Positions 21,843-33,969 of a stretch of 64,000 nt of DNA are shown piece by piece. This stretch comes from Siphonodentalium dalli. Taxonomy: Eukaryota > Mollusca > Scaphopoda > Gadilida > Siphonodentaliidae. Each line of letters opens with the position of its first letter. Positions within the stretch are counted from its first letter, which is position 1. The position numbers and the translations under genes are program-made. The notes beneath the pieces were generated by a model, which did not search any database, was not told where the DNA came from, and saw only the letters and a list, made by a program, of their open reading frames with translations. The DNA lies in the NCBI GenBank assembly GCA_032622095.1, contig CP136066.1, forward strand, positions 48,266,911 through 48,330,910, in the 5' to 3' direction.

Positions 21843-23190
21843 ATACCCAAGCAACAAGGGAAGCCACATGCATTAGTGTACCAGCGAATAATGACCGATG
21901 TGCGCGCAAACGCGTCTCCTAATCGATTGTGAGCATGCGTGGAATATTCTATATATATGGCATTCCGTATAATGGCATATAGTTGATGGCACAAGGAATA
22001 AGTTCTTTTCCATTTGCACCTTTTCTCTTGCAGAACAATCGGTTGTTTGCTGTGTTGTAGATCACAAGCTGATCGATTAGACAGCGTACACCACGTACAT
22101 CCAGCTTCCGGTTTGGGCGGATGTTTTAAAAAGTACACAAGACACTTGTTGTGGCCAGTTGTATCGAATTTACACTTAAACTGTCGTCACAAACTATTTC
22201 TGGGTATCGAACGAGTGGTACGTGTTTCAGTCCACATAAATGCATTGGAAGCTGTCGGTACTTCCAGTTAACGATTACGTTTTTCTGGCCACCGAGCTTG
22301 TTGATTCATTTAAAATACCTTCCCAAAATGTTCATGTTTGTATAATTCAATTTAATATTATTTCCAGGGGATCACATGAATCAACTATAGATACATCCCT
22401 GGTGGCAGGCTTATATAAAGTCATCTCCATAATATGGGCAATACTATATGGTACGGTTTAAAGACATCTGAGTCCATGTATGTCAGAGATGGGATCGAGA
22501 GAGGGTGCATAAATAACAAAAACTGTTTTATCTTCGATTTCCACCAAACTGATAGCCATCTCCGTGATACAGGGAATCTAATGGCGTGTTTAAAGATATT
22601 TAAATGGCATCGTCCATGTTACGTTTTATCCGGGCTTTACACCGAGCAACCCTGCTAGTACTATACGATTAGATACAATACGTTCAATTCGCAAACACAT
22701 CCAATTACGAACAGCATGCTGAGCATGGGTGTAATTAAATTCACAATTAAAACAGTTTTACACCAGTCTATTTTCTGTTGCTAAAGATTCGCCCATCTAC
22801 GTTTTCGCTACCATATAATAATTCGATGGGACTCATGAATCCATTAACGGAGGGGTCAAATGTACAATTTTGAATGGGGACTTCCCTGTTAATGTGCGGA
22901 GCAAAAGTTATGTGTGAAGCAGTTGTCTGGAAACCAAAGCATTGATCAGTCATGATATTTAACTCTGAGATGCGCTAGGTTAATTATAAAATTTTGGAAT
23001 AAATATGTTTATAAAAATCCTATCTGGAATTACATCACATGACATACCTTTGGGAAATCAATATAAAAAGTATATGTGTTTATTGCTTGCTTCTTTCTAT
23101 TGTTTCAGTCATATCTTGTTTCCATGATATGTAGTCATGTTTTTATTCAATCAAATTTGATATTTTAATTTGATTTATTCATTATTTATT
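21843..23190. other. Intergenic between the two - strand genes
   Basis: Upstream (5') side of the PAN-WSC gene and downstream side of the lectin gene. A TATATATAG-type sequence in - orientation at about 21947-21957 could serve as a TATA element, at low confidence. TTTATT near 23174-23190 could be the lectin gene's AATAAA. No exon recognised. Confidence 0.35.
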
Positions 23191-23208
23191 CCTATGCGAT
23201 CAAAATGG

Positions 23209-23394
23209 TTGGAAACAAACAATTGTAATCAGATGTAATCGAAAAGTAATCAATTCCATTTACTAAAGTAAGTGTAATCGTAATCGATTACATTGGAAAA
23301 AATGTAATCAGTAATTGTAATCGTAATCATGTAAATCAAAAGTAATTGTAATCGTAATCGATTACATTGGCATGTAATCGCCCCAACCCTGCTA
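23209..23394 (-). mobile_element. hAT-like terminus with TAATCGATTA subterminal repeats
   Basis: Read on the - strand it begins CAGGGTTGGGGCGATTACAT and continues with many gtaatcg/cgattac motifs, including two tgtaatcgattacgattac blocks. CAGGGTTGGG-type ends with dense subterminal motifs are common in hAT elements. Only one end was found; no matching left end or duplication was seen, so it is a solo or truncated end. Confidence 0.55.
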
Positions 23395-23693
23395 TGTCCA
23401 CAGATTTCTTATCACTGAATAACATAAAGTTAGTTTTTTGAAATGATCAGAGACAAATTATTAAGATTAATGCATGCGATGTTGATTTCTTTTAATGTTA
23501 ATGTATGTGATATTGATTTCTTTTTTCTAGAATACTGTGATTCAGTCAAAACAGTAATTGTTTGAAGATGCTCAACAACGCGATTGTTGAAAAGTTTTTC
23601 AAGAATTTTCGACAGCTGAGGCTATACACGAATGTTTTCTGTTATCTAAGCCGTATTCTCAAAACCAATGTCCGTTCCACTAAGGCTGGTGTA

Positions 23694-23920
23694 TTATAGT
23701 TCACAAATGTAACCTGCCATGGAGGCACAGCCAATGTCATCTATCAGATAGTCGGCCGGTTTGTAGAAAATCATGCAGTCTTGACCGCCAGAGTTATCTG
23801 GTCTACCCGGCTGCCATTTCGTGAATTCTAGAGGGAGTCCATCAAATGATACCCAGGAGTCCTCCTTGTCTTCGTCGTTCCCATCAAGCCAGATTCCATT
23901 AGTTGGTACTGATGTTTGAT
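23694..23920 (-). CDS. EGF/C-type lectin protein, last exon (C-terminal half of CTLD)
   Basis: Preceded by an acceptor (tctatctacag) and ending in TAA. Encodes the second half of a C-type lectin-like domain: NGIWLDGND, WVSFDGLPLEFTKWQPGRPD, GGQDCMIF and IGCASMAGYICEL. The WLDG and the last two cysteines are standard CTLD landmarks. The primary calcium/sugar motif normally reading EPN or QPD is RPD here (GRPDN), and the WND triad is replaced by LIDD. Classical calcium-dependent mannose or galactose binding is therefore doubtful. Phase-1 entry completes an Asp codon begun in the exon at 36124. The stop two codons after the final cysteine means the protein ends with the lectin domain. Confidence 0.88.
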
Positions 23921-24489
23921 CTGTAGATAGAAGCAACAGTACAATTAGTGACAGTGGTCCGCTCTAATGATTCGAGTAATTTTCGTTAGGCCCCACAACT
24001 TGGCCACAAGCATACATGTAAAGGCAAATATAACCCTATGTAATCCGACTATATAATATTCTATATTGTCCATTGTGGATTCTCAGTCCTGATATTGATA
24101 TACAAGATAAAAGTCACATTTATTGATTTAGTAACCAGCATAATACCGTCGATAGTGTTTTATTAGCGCAATGTAACAAATAGTGATATAGCTCCCGATG
24201 AAATAAGCGAAGATTGAGATTGCACCAAGGCTGTTTCACATACATTACCCAACTTTTATCAAAATGAATGATGGGCATAGTTCAACTAATAACTGATGGT
24301 TGGGAAGCATGTGTCTGCATGTGGAGATGGTAGGCATCAAATTATTTAACTAAATGATAAAGGAAACACCAAAACGGAAAATACAAACGCCGCTTGAAAT
24401 TCGTCTCGAAATGCTTCTTCTGGCGGCACTGAGTGTATTGAGATCTGGTGTACCTAAAATGCTGAATCAGATCCTGTTCAGCAGTTTTG
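23921..24489. other. Intron of the lectin gene, nothing recognised
   Basis: Start of the 12.2-kb intron between the two CTLD exons. No feature seen. Confidence 0.4.
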
Positions 24490-25435
24490 CATACTCAAAT
24501 GCTGATCACCAGGATTTCCCGAATTCAGTTCAACTCAATTTCAATGAAGATATTATGTTGCATGTTGCGCAAATGACTTGTAATCGATGGGTTATAGTCA
24601 CAGACGAGTGGACACCATTTGGCAGACCTCCATCCCAGTTCAGCAGTTCAAAATCTGCAGTTCAGCAGATTCTCTCGAAGGCAGTTTAACTCAGATATTA
24701 CGGTGCATGTTGTGAAAATGACTTCTAATATATGGGTTATGTCCAAATACAGTAAGAGAATATAATTTGACCGACCTTACCCCAGTTCAACAGTTCAGAA
24801 TACCGTTCAGTAGTTATCGTGTGCAGTTCAACTGATTCTCACCAACGCAATTTAATTCATTTATGCAGAATATATTAGGGTGCTTGTTGTACAAATAACT
24901 TAGAATCGATGGGATATAACCAACTACAGTGAGGGGACACCATTTAACCGACCGCCACCCCAGTTCAGCAGTTCACATTCCAATTCAGACGTTAATCCGG
25001 TGCAGTTCAGATTCTCTCGAACGCAGCTAAATTCCATGATAACGAAGAATGAATGACTTGTAATCGATGGGCTATAACCAAAACACAGTGAATGAACACA
25101 AATTAACCGACCGCTATGCGCGCTCAGTAGTTCAAAATTCCGTTCAACAGTTTATCGTGTGCAGTTCAGCAGACTCTCAACAATGCAGTGAAAAACAGTT
25201 AGAACGAAGATATTAGGTTGCATGTTGTGTAGGCGACTTGTAATTGGTAGACCATATCAAGATATTGTTAGAGAACATCATTGAACCCACCGCCATATCA
25301 GTTAAAAATCCCGTGCAATACATCGTCGGGTGCATTTTAGCAGATTGTCCCATACATAACCAAACTGCTGAAATACATACTTGTCCCTGATATATGTAAC
25401 ATAATGGGATACAATCATCTATATCATGCATTGTT
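24490..25435 (+). repeat. Degenerate tandem repeat, about 180-bp unit
   Basis: About five diverged units reiterate 'cagcagttcaaaattcc', 'gtgcagttcagcagattctc', 'gaagatattaggttgcatgt' and 'gacttgtaatcgatgggtta'. The open frame on + within it is a repeat translation, not a gene. Confidence 0.7.
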
Positions 25436-26625
25436 AACAGATGGGGCTTCCATTATGTGCCCCACATGCTAAATTTAATTAATGAATTTGTTTGTAACAT
25501 ATTTATTGTGTCTCCCAATATATAGAGTACTAGCAGGTTAGCCCGCCACTGGCGTGGTTGGTCAGAAACATGACATTTTTTTTGCATTTTTTTGTTTTTC
25601 AATGAGTTAATTCTGTCTTTTTAATCAAGAGGAATTATGATACCCGTCCCTAAAAGAGGTATGCCAACAATGTCGTTGTTGTTGGCATTCGTGGATATGA
25701 GGCAGTGGATTCGTAGATATGACGAAAATATGAGTGCAACAGAGAATATTGTTTGATCGAAAGCAGTCTGACTTGCAGAAAATGCACTGATGGAATGAAT
25801 GCAATGCTATCGTATGAATGACAGTAAAGCACTGACCGAATTAATGGCCGTAGGAAAAGAACGTTATCGAATGATGTCGCTCGGTAAACAAAAGCAAGCA
25901 AACTGCCGATGCTATCGAATGAATACGACTAACGCACTGGTCGAATGAATGGCCGTCGATCGCTCGGTAAACAAAACCACGTCGATGGCAATAAAGAGCG
26001 TTAGTCGGTTAACAACTCCAAATATGGTCGATATAAAGATCGTTGATGCCTTAACCCCCGAAGTTCCGCTTGCGGTGATTTTGATGATTGGGAGTGGAGA
26101 ATGAGTGCTAAGAGCTTGTCCAAAATGCGACGTGGACGATCCCCGTGGGATTATACAATTATATACGAAATTTGAGCTCGATCCGCGCAGCCGTTTTCGA
26201 TTCTATGAAGTACCCACACACACATATATATATACAGAAGTCTCAAAAAATATATATAGACTAGCAGGTTAGCCCGCCACTGGCGTTGTTGGTCAGAAAC
26301 ATGACAATTTTTATTATTTAATTTAATTTCTTTAATTTTTAAAAAAATTAATTTGTGGTTTTTCAATATTTTACCCGATTTGACCTTGAATTGATCATTT
26401 TCAAGGTCAAGGTCAGGTCGGGGTCACAATTTAACCCGTTCATGACACTTCCCGTAGGTAGCAAGTGTGAGCGCAATCGGTTCGAGTCTATAAAGGACAC
26501 ATGCACATATATATATAATTTGTGGGTACCCGTTTCGATGTGAAAACTGACCCGATCCGTGTTCCTAGGAAGCCCTGAGTACGTAAGAATCACACAACAC
26601 GCTCATGTCTGTATAATGACGCACA

Positions 26626-27238
26626 CGCAGAGACCCAGATGTAAGAGTCACATTGCAAAAACTAATAAAAAATGTAGAGTTACGTCTCTTAGATCAATAC
26701 GTCGATGGCTATAAAGAGCGTTAACCTGTTAAATCTCCCAATATGGAAGATATAAGGCGCATTGGTGTGTTAACCCACACGGCGCCATTTTTGTGACCGG
26801 GAAGGGAGAAGCGGTGCTCTGAGCTTGTCCAAAATGCGACGTGGACGACCCCCGTGGGTTTTTACCCTTATATACGAAATTTGAGCTCGATCCCCGCAGC
26901 CGTTATCATCAGTAGATTCTATAAAGTACCCACACACACACATATATATATGTACGTAGTTCTCAAAATATATAGTACTAGCAGGTTAGCCCGCCACCGG
27001 CGGCTTGTCCGAAACATGACATTTTTTATAAATTTTTTTTAAATTTTTAGCTACACGCGTTTCAATATATACAGATTGTATCAAAATATATAGGAGAGAT
27101 ATGTTAATGATCTACACACCATTACTGGTGTTTGTCAAAATTTAGTGGGGTATATCAATACTCATTCACGATCATATCATTGAGGTCCGGAGGGTGTGGG
27201 CTATCTCTCGAATACACGGAGTTCTCAAAATATATAGT
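26626..27238 (+). repeat. Duplicated block A (second copy 29180-30137)
   Basis: Near-identical to 29180-29610 plus 29980-30137, from 'gacccagatgtaagagtcac' to 'ggagttctcaaaatatatag'. The second copy is interrupted by about 370 bp of another repeat (29615-29980). Confidence 0.8.
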
Positions 27239-27920
27239 ACTAGAAGGTGACCCGACTTCGTCCGGGCTATTAAAAAACCAAATTTCAAGTCGATTGCTCC
27301 ACCCGTTTCCTAGATCTGGTCTGCGCATGCGCGAAGCTGGCGTCGCACGTGCTCGGCGACCCGATAAACTTCGTATCCGGGGCAAGATACATTCACATAC
27401 CAAATTTTAAGTCGATAGCTACACCCGTTTCCGAGATATATAGCCCAATGTCATTTGCGGATACCTCGGCCGGTGATGAGTTAACGCGACACAGTCAAAT
27501 GCATCGGCAGGGTGAGAGTTAACGTAATCTAACTTTATGACCTCTGACGACGTCATAGAAATTACGCATTGATTTTATCCTGATAAAAGCATCGTACCAC
27601 TTGTACCTAATAATTGAGGCAGATAACTAAAACGGATACATACATATTATATATCGTTGGAAAGATGAAGCCACACAGATTCTAACCGTGCAAATTATAT
27701 GACTGGCAATTTATTATTCGCGCTATATCGAATCGATTTGTGAGCACCGAACTGAAATATATTAGCGCAAAAACGGCGTAAAAATAGATTTGACCTCCGC
27801 ACGTGAAAAGTTGACCTCGCACGGACAAATAAATATGCCTATGTTCGTCTCCGGCCGAAAACACATCCAAATACCAAATTTCATCGAAATTGGCTTAGTC
27901 GTTTTCGAGTCCATCGATTT

Positions 27921-27923
<3 letters not shown>

Positions 27924-27971
<48 letters not shown>
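27924..27971 (+). repeat. (AC)n microsatellite
   Basis: About 23 uninterrupted AC dinucleotides, then imperfect acatacata. Confidence 0.95.
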
Positions 27972-27974
<3 letters not shown>

Positions 27975-28782
27975 AACACATACATACACACACAGATCTT
28001 TCAAAATATATAATAGACTAGAAGGTGACCCGACTTCGTCCGGGCTTTGACCTTGAATTGTCTATTTTGAAGGCCAAGGTCAAGTGGGGGTCATGATTTG
28101 ACCCGTCCAAAACACAGTGCCCGAACAAAAGTACCCGACAAAAGTACCATCCGGTTTTACCCGATTTACCTTTTAACCCGATTTGATTTCCACTCAAGTA
28201 TATAAACGCGCCTCATATACACACGCTCATTAATTATCAAGTTTCAACGTAAAGATAAATTACCATCGGTGCCCGAGATATCGCCAAGACGTCTGAAACA
28301 GTCAAATGCATCGGCCTGTTAAGAGTTAACGTGATCTAACTTTATGACCTCTAACGACGTCATAGAAGTTACGCATTGTTTTTACCCTGATAGAACATCG
28401 TACCACTTCTTCTTAATAATTGAGGCAGATAACTAAATCGGATACATACATATTATATATCGTTGGAAAGAGGAAACACGAAAGATTCTCATAGTGTCAT
28501 TATTATGACTGGCATGTTATTATTCGCGCTGTTTCGAATCGATTTGTAAGCACCGAACTGAAATATATTAGCGCTAAAACGGCGTAAAAACAGATTTGAC
28601 CTCGGCACGTGAAAAGTTGACCTCGCACGGACAAATAAATATGCCTATGTTCGTCCCCGGCCGAATATACACCCACATACCAAGTTTCATCGAAATCGGA
28701 TGGGCCATTTTTGAGTCCATCGATTACTGACAGACAGACACACACACAGATCTTTCAAAAATATATAATAGATAGTATAGAA

Positions 28783-29165
28783 GAAGAAGACTAGCAGGTT
28801 AGCCCGCCACTGGCGGCGTTGGTCCGAAACATGACATTTTTTTTCGCTTTTCAATGAGTTAATCGTGCCCTTTTAAGAGAAATTATTGTACCCTCCCTAA
28901 AAGAGGTATGATTTAAGGTACATCAGGCGGAAAAAACTGACCCAATGATGTCGTTGGCATTCAGGGTTTCGGGTCGTTGTTGTTGGCATCACGGCTCGGG
29001 GCTACCCGAAAAATCTCACATTGTGTATTTAGTAATTTTAACTAATTATTTTCTCGCCAACAATGTCGTTGTTGTCGATATTTACGGCTTGGGGGCTATT
29101 TTCTCGCCAACAATGTCGTTGGCGTTCATGGTTTGGGGCAGTGGAAGTCCCGTCAGATTCGGGAC
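28783..29165 (+). repeat. Duplicated block B (second copy 30143-30556)
   Basis: From 'agaagaagactagcaggtta' to 'cgcagtgccacggata' the two copies differ by only a few bases, such as one versus two 'gttgttggcat' units. B, A' and B' lie in a row, which suggests recent duplication. Confidence 0.8.
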
Positions 29166-31921
29166 GTATCGCAGTGCCACGGATAGACCCAGATGTAAGA
29201 GTCACATTGCGAAAACTAATAAAAAATGTAGAGTTACGTCTCTTATATCAATACGTCGATGGCTATAAAGAGCGTTAACCTGTTAAATCTCCCAATATGG
29301 AAGATATAAGGCGCATTGGTGTGTTAACCCCCACGGCGCCATTTTTGTGACTGGGAAGGGAGAAGCGGTGCTCTGAGCTTGTCCAAAATGCGACGTGGAC
29401 GACTCCCGTGGGTTTTTACCCTTATATACGAAATTTGAGCTCGATCCCCGCAGCCGTTATCATCAGTAGATTCTATAAAGTACCCACACACACACATATA
29501 TATATGTACGTAGTTCTCAAAATATATAGTACTAGCAGGTTAGCCCGCCACCGGCGGCTTGTCCAAAACATGACATTTTTTTTAAATTTTTTTTAAATTT
29601 TTAGCTACACGCGTTTCAATAAGAAAAATTTGTACCCGGTAGCTCCACCCGTTTCCGAGATCTCGTCTGCGCATGCGCTGCACGGGTGTCGCACGGGCTC
29701 GGCGACCCGATAAAATTTGTACCCGGCGCAAGATACATTCACATAGCAAATTTCAAGTCGATAGCTCCACCCGTTTCCGAGATCTCGTCTGCGCATGCGC
29801 TGCACGGGCGTCGCACGGGCTCGCCAATACGACAACGACCACCGCCTGGTCAAACTACACACACGTACCAAGTTTCGTCCCGATCGGTCGAGAATCGTAG
29901 ATTTGTATGAAGTACCCCCACACACACACACACGCACACAAACATAAATATATAAGAGAGATATGTAAATTAGATAGAATGTATCAAAATATATAGGAGA
30001 GATATGTTAATGATCTACACACCATTACTGGTGTTTGTCAAAATTTAGTGGGGTATATCAATACTCATTCACGATCATATCATTGAGGTCCGGAGGGTGT
30101 GGGCTATCTCTCGAATACACGGAGTTCTCAAAATATATAGTATAGAAGAAGAAGACTAGCAGGTTAGCCCGCCACTGGCGGCGTTGGTCCGAAACATGAC
30201 ATTTTTTTTCGCTTTTCAATGAGTTAATCGTGCCTTTTTAAGAGAAATTATTGTACCCTCCCTAAAAGAGGTATGATTTAAGGTACATCAGGCGGAAAAA
30301 ACTGACCCAATGATGTCGTTGTTGTTGGCATTCAGGGTTTCGGGTCGTTGTTGTTGGCATCACGGCTCGGGGCTACCCGAAAAATCTCACATTGTGTATT
30401 TAGTAATTTTAACTAATTATTTTCTCGCCAACAATGTCGTTGTTGTCGATATTTACGGCTTGGGGGCTATTTTCTCGCCAACAATGTCGTTGGCGTTCAT
30501 GGTTTGGGGCAGTGGAAGTCCCGTCAGATTCGGGACGTATCGCAGTGCCACGGATACACTTAAATTTCAGCAGCCATATAGCTGCGTCAGTTAGCAGGAA
30601 TTGTGGTGTGTAAGTTTATACTTTAAAATCTGAATGTTTCGGAAATAGACTAAGATTTTCAGCCGTAACAAAAAATGTATATATCAGAAAATGTAAATTC
30701 TATATTTTGCGAGGTATTAGCAAGTTTTGGCTCAACGGGTTTAGCAGTTTGAAGTGAATATGGATATAAAAATATACATATACAGATATAAAAAAATGTA
30801 GAGTTACTCCTCTTGGATCGCGAGCGAATATCAACCCGATTAACCCCCGCCGTGTTTGCAGTGATTTTATTGATTGGGATTGGAGAATGGGTGATCAGAG
30901 CTTGTCCAAAATGCGACGTCGGCGATCCCCGTGGGTTTTTACACTTATATACGAAATTTTAGCTCAATCCGTCCAGGCGTTTTCGATTCCATGACGTACC
31001 CACATACACACACACACACATATATATATACGGAAGTCTCAAAATATATATATAGACTAGCAAGTTAGCACGCCACTGGCGTGGTTGGTCAGAAACATGA
31101 CATTTAAAAAAAAAAAAAATTTTAATTTTTTAATTTTTTAATTTTTGAATTAATTTAATGTTTTTTTAATTTAATTTATGTTTTTTTGAATTTTTTAATA
31201 TTTTGTTTGTTAAAATTAATTTAATTTAATTATTTTTTATAATTTTATTGTTTTTTTATTATTATTTTTTTTAATTTTAAATTGTTTTAATTAATTTTTT
31301 TCAGTGACAGACAACGCATTCTTTGTTTTTCAATGAGTTAATTCATGGTACCCGTCCTAAACTTCCCCGTTATTTAACCTGCCCGTGGCCATTGAGCAGC
31401 CCACGACAGAGGTTGTCCACCCTTACGAGATGGTCAATAGTCCCCGAAAAGAGCGGACAGTCAATTAATCCCGACGTGAAATCTCTCTGCATAATATTTC
31501 GAGCGATAACGTTGCGTTGGATTGTAAACAAACGCTTCTTAGATCAATTCTGCCTTTTTAATCGAGATAATTGCATTTTGCGTTTCTCATCCGTATTTCG
31601 CACGCATGGGGTAGTCGTTTAGCTATGTCGATTGCAATAAAGAGCGTTCGTCGTTAACATCTCCGTATATGGTCAATATAAAGATCGTTGATGCCTTAAC
31701 CCCCGAAGTGGCGATTGCGGTGATTTAGATGATTGTGAGTGGAGAATTAGTGCTCAGAGCTTGTCCAAAATGCGACGTCGGCGATCCCCGTGGGTTTTGA
31801 CACTTATATACGAAATTTGAGCTCAATATGTCCACGCGTTTTCGATTCTATGAAGTACCCACATATATACACACATATATACACACATATATACGGAAGT
31901 CTCAAAATATATAGTAGAAGA

Positions 31922-32500
31922 CTAGCAGGGTTGCCCGACGTTGCACAGATTAAAGTGATGTGAAACCCTCTGTGGATATTTGGTGGTAATAGAGAATACT
32001 CTTGCTCTCAAAGTGTTACACGTATTCTCATAAATTGTATATTCAAATGGCATCACAAAACATTATTGTTACACATGGAATACAAGTAGTGGTTCGCCTT
32101 GTCAGGTCGGAGCAATTATCATTTTGTTTATTGCGTTTAATCCGTCCCACCAATAAAGAAGTATTTATTTATTTACAACTGCGTATACTTCAGACGTTAT
32201 AGCATGAAACATGAACATCATACACATATTAGTTCGAAAAATAAAAGACGACAATTGTGTTTTACACAGAGATGTATCAATCAAACAATCAATCAATCAA
32301 TCAATCTATCTAGTTTATCATATCTTCATGAAGATACAGATGTTTTAAAGATATGTCCATGTGCTCCTCTGTTCTGGTGATATATACTGGCTAATCATGT
32401 TAAGTTTAAAAGAAATGATGTTATGCATGTATAGCAGCTACATGTGCCCGACACAGCGAGAGTTTGAGTTGTTTATATATAATTTTCAAGTCTTTTGCGG
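31922..32500 (+). repeat. Interspersed repeat, 'ctagcagggttgcccg' family, copy 1
   Basis: Shares 'ttaaagtgatgtgaaaccct', 'gttacacgtattctcataa' and 'aataaaagacgacaattgtg' with the copy at 32966-33560, and with 2505-2675 in reverse. Contains a (caat)n run at about 32283-32303. Confidence 0.75.
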
Positions 32501-32548
32501 TTAACTTTAAACTTGAGCTTTCGTAACTGCGATAAGCGACTTGCGACT

Positions 32549-32965
32549 GTTACAAATCTCCGTGATATGTGAGTCCTAGCTAAGGTTTGATTGAATGGAG
32601 GCCCCAAGATGTTTATGATTAGTGACTTGTTCTATGGAATATTTGCCTAGATGAAAATCTAGAGTATTGTTGTGTGTCAGTGAAAACACCAATGACTTGG
32701 TTTTGGTCACAAATCTCCGTGATATGTGAGTCCCAGCTAAGGTTTGATTGAATGGAGGCCCCAAGATGTTTATGATTAGTGACTTGTTCTATGGAATATT
32801 TGCCTAGATGAAAATCTAGAGTATTGTTGTGTGTCAGTGAAAACACCAATGACTTGGTTTTGGTCGCATTGAATGTCGACCACTCAGAACTATGTTTAGT
32901 AAAACAAATAACGTATCATCCGCATACATACGTGCGTGTGAACTAGTCATTTGTTTATAACACAA
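32549..32965 (-). pseudogene. Non-LTR RT palm/thumb fragment with a 157-bp internal duplication
   Basis: On the - strand a YADD catalytic box (32915-32926, context SSHARMYADDTLFV) is followed in shifted frames by thumb sequence typical of CR1/Jockey reverse transcriptases: KTKSLVFSL, LDFHLGKYSIEQVTNHKHLG and SIQSNLSWDSHIT. The thumb segment is present twice as a direct repeat (32552-32708 and 32709-32865, nearly identical). Frames are broken. A dead fragment lying between two copies of the 'ctagcaggg' repeat. Confidence 0.8.
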
Positions 32966-33560
32966 ACTAGCAGGGCTAACCGGCGTTGCCCATGTTAAAG
33001 TGATGTAAAACCCTCTGCATGCTGTGGATATGTGTTGGGAATAGAGCATACTCAATGTGCTCAATGCACAATGTGGTACACGTATTCTCATAACTTGTAT
33101 GTTCAAATAGCATCACAAAACATGATTCTTACAGAGTCATGGAATATAAGTATAGTGGCTCACCTTGTCGATTGTAGTTTTGTTTATCGCGACTAATTCG
33201 TTCCAATAATGAAGTATTTATTTATTTACAACTGCATATACTTCACACGTTATAATATGATATATTAACATCGTAACACATTAGTTCGCAAAAATAAAAG
33301 ACGACAATTGTGTTTTACATATAGAGATGTGTCAATCAATCTAGTGGGTTGGACTAAGATCTTGAGGACACCTGGATATCATATCTCCATGAAGATACAG
33401 ATGTTTTAAAGACATTTCCAGGTGCTCCTCTGTTCAAGGTGATATATATTGGCTAAATATTCTCAGTTTAAAAGAAATGTTGCTTCGCATGTATATCAGC
33501 TACATGTGCCAGACACAGAGCGAGATCCTGAAAAGTCATGTGCTACTGACTGCGTTTTCT
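32966..33560 (+). repeat. Interspersed repeat, 'ctagcagggctaaccgg' family, copy 2
   Basis: Second copy of the family at 31922, with the same block order and some insertions. 33561-33969 downstream shows nothing recognised. Confidence 0.75.
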
Positions 33561-33969
33561 TTTATATAAGAAGAAAATATATTTGACTGCACACTGTGAC
33601 CACTATTTTTGAACTGGCCTTCGATACATTTCCATATCTCTTGACAAATTGTAACTTTTTTGTGGAAACTGTATTGAATGGAACAGACTCAATTGTGTTA
33701 TAATATATATGCAATCCTCTGACGGTTCGAGGTCTCTCAGTTTGCAAGAATATATGTATCTCTTAAAAAGAATGATAAATATACTTTTAATGCTTCGTCT
33801 ATGTATATCTTTTTGCTAGCTCATTATGTGAATGCCCTGATTGCCATCCCCATATAAATATGACAGTTGAGAAGATATAATTGTTCAAGCGACTTAATTG
33901 GTTCCCCATTTGTCGAGATTGTGAAATTTGAACGCCCAAAACTCCTTAAAATGATATGGAGATCGCCTG

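Larger units (their letters stand above)
25528..31921 (+). repeat. Cluster of interspersed repeats ('actagcaggttagcccgcc' and related)
   Basis: At least eight head-to-tail segments. Each starts near 'ctag[c/a]aggttagcccgccac' or 'ctagaaggtgacccgacttc', with a short CCCG...CGGG symmetry. Each ends in AC/AT microsatellite plus 'tctcaaaatatatag'. Shared interior phrases include 'gagcttgtccaaaatgcgac', 'tatacgaaatttgagctcga', 'taaagagcgttaacctgtta' and 'tttcatcgaaatcgg'. Boundaries fall at about 25530, 26260, 26983, 27238, 28017, 28790, 29530, 30150 and 31060. No convincing coding frame. The superfamily is not resolved; microsatellite tails hint at a non-LTR or Penelope-type origin. Confidence 0.7.

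Noticed and set aside
22768-22953. Open frame MTDQCFGFQTTASH.. on - as an extra exon of a neighbouring gene
   Set aside because: Has a possible acceptor but no recognisable domain, and neither adjacent gene needs an exon there by phase.
26478-26490. GGTTCGAGTCT as a tRNA B box
   Set aside because: No matching A box or cloverleaf around it; it is part of an interspersed repeat.
28945-30594. Duplicated ~100-codon frames (AFRVSGRCCWHHGSGLPEKS)
   Set aside because: Lie wholly in duplicated interspersed repeats, with no domain and no conservation beyond the repeat.
26220-31930. Calling the 'actagcagg' repeats Helitrons because they end in CTAG
   Set aside because: CTAG also fits the Helitron CTRR end, but no consistent 3' hairpin or A/T insertion site could be shown.
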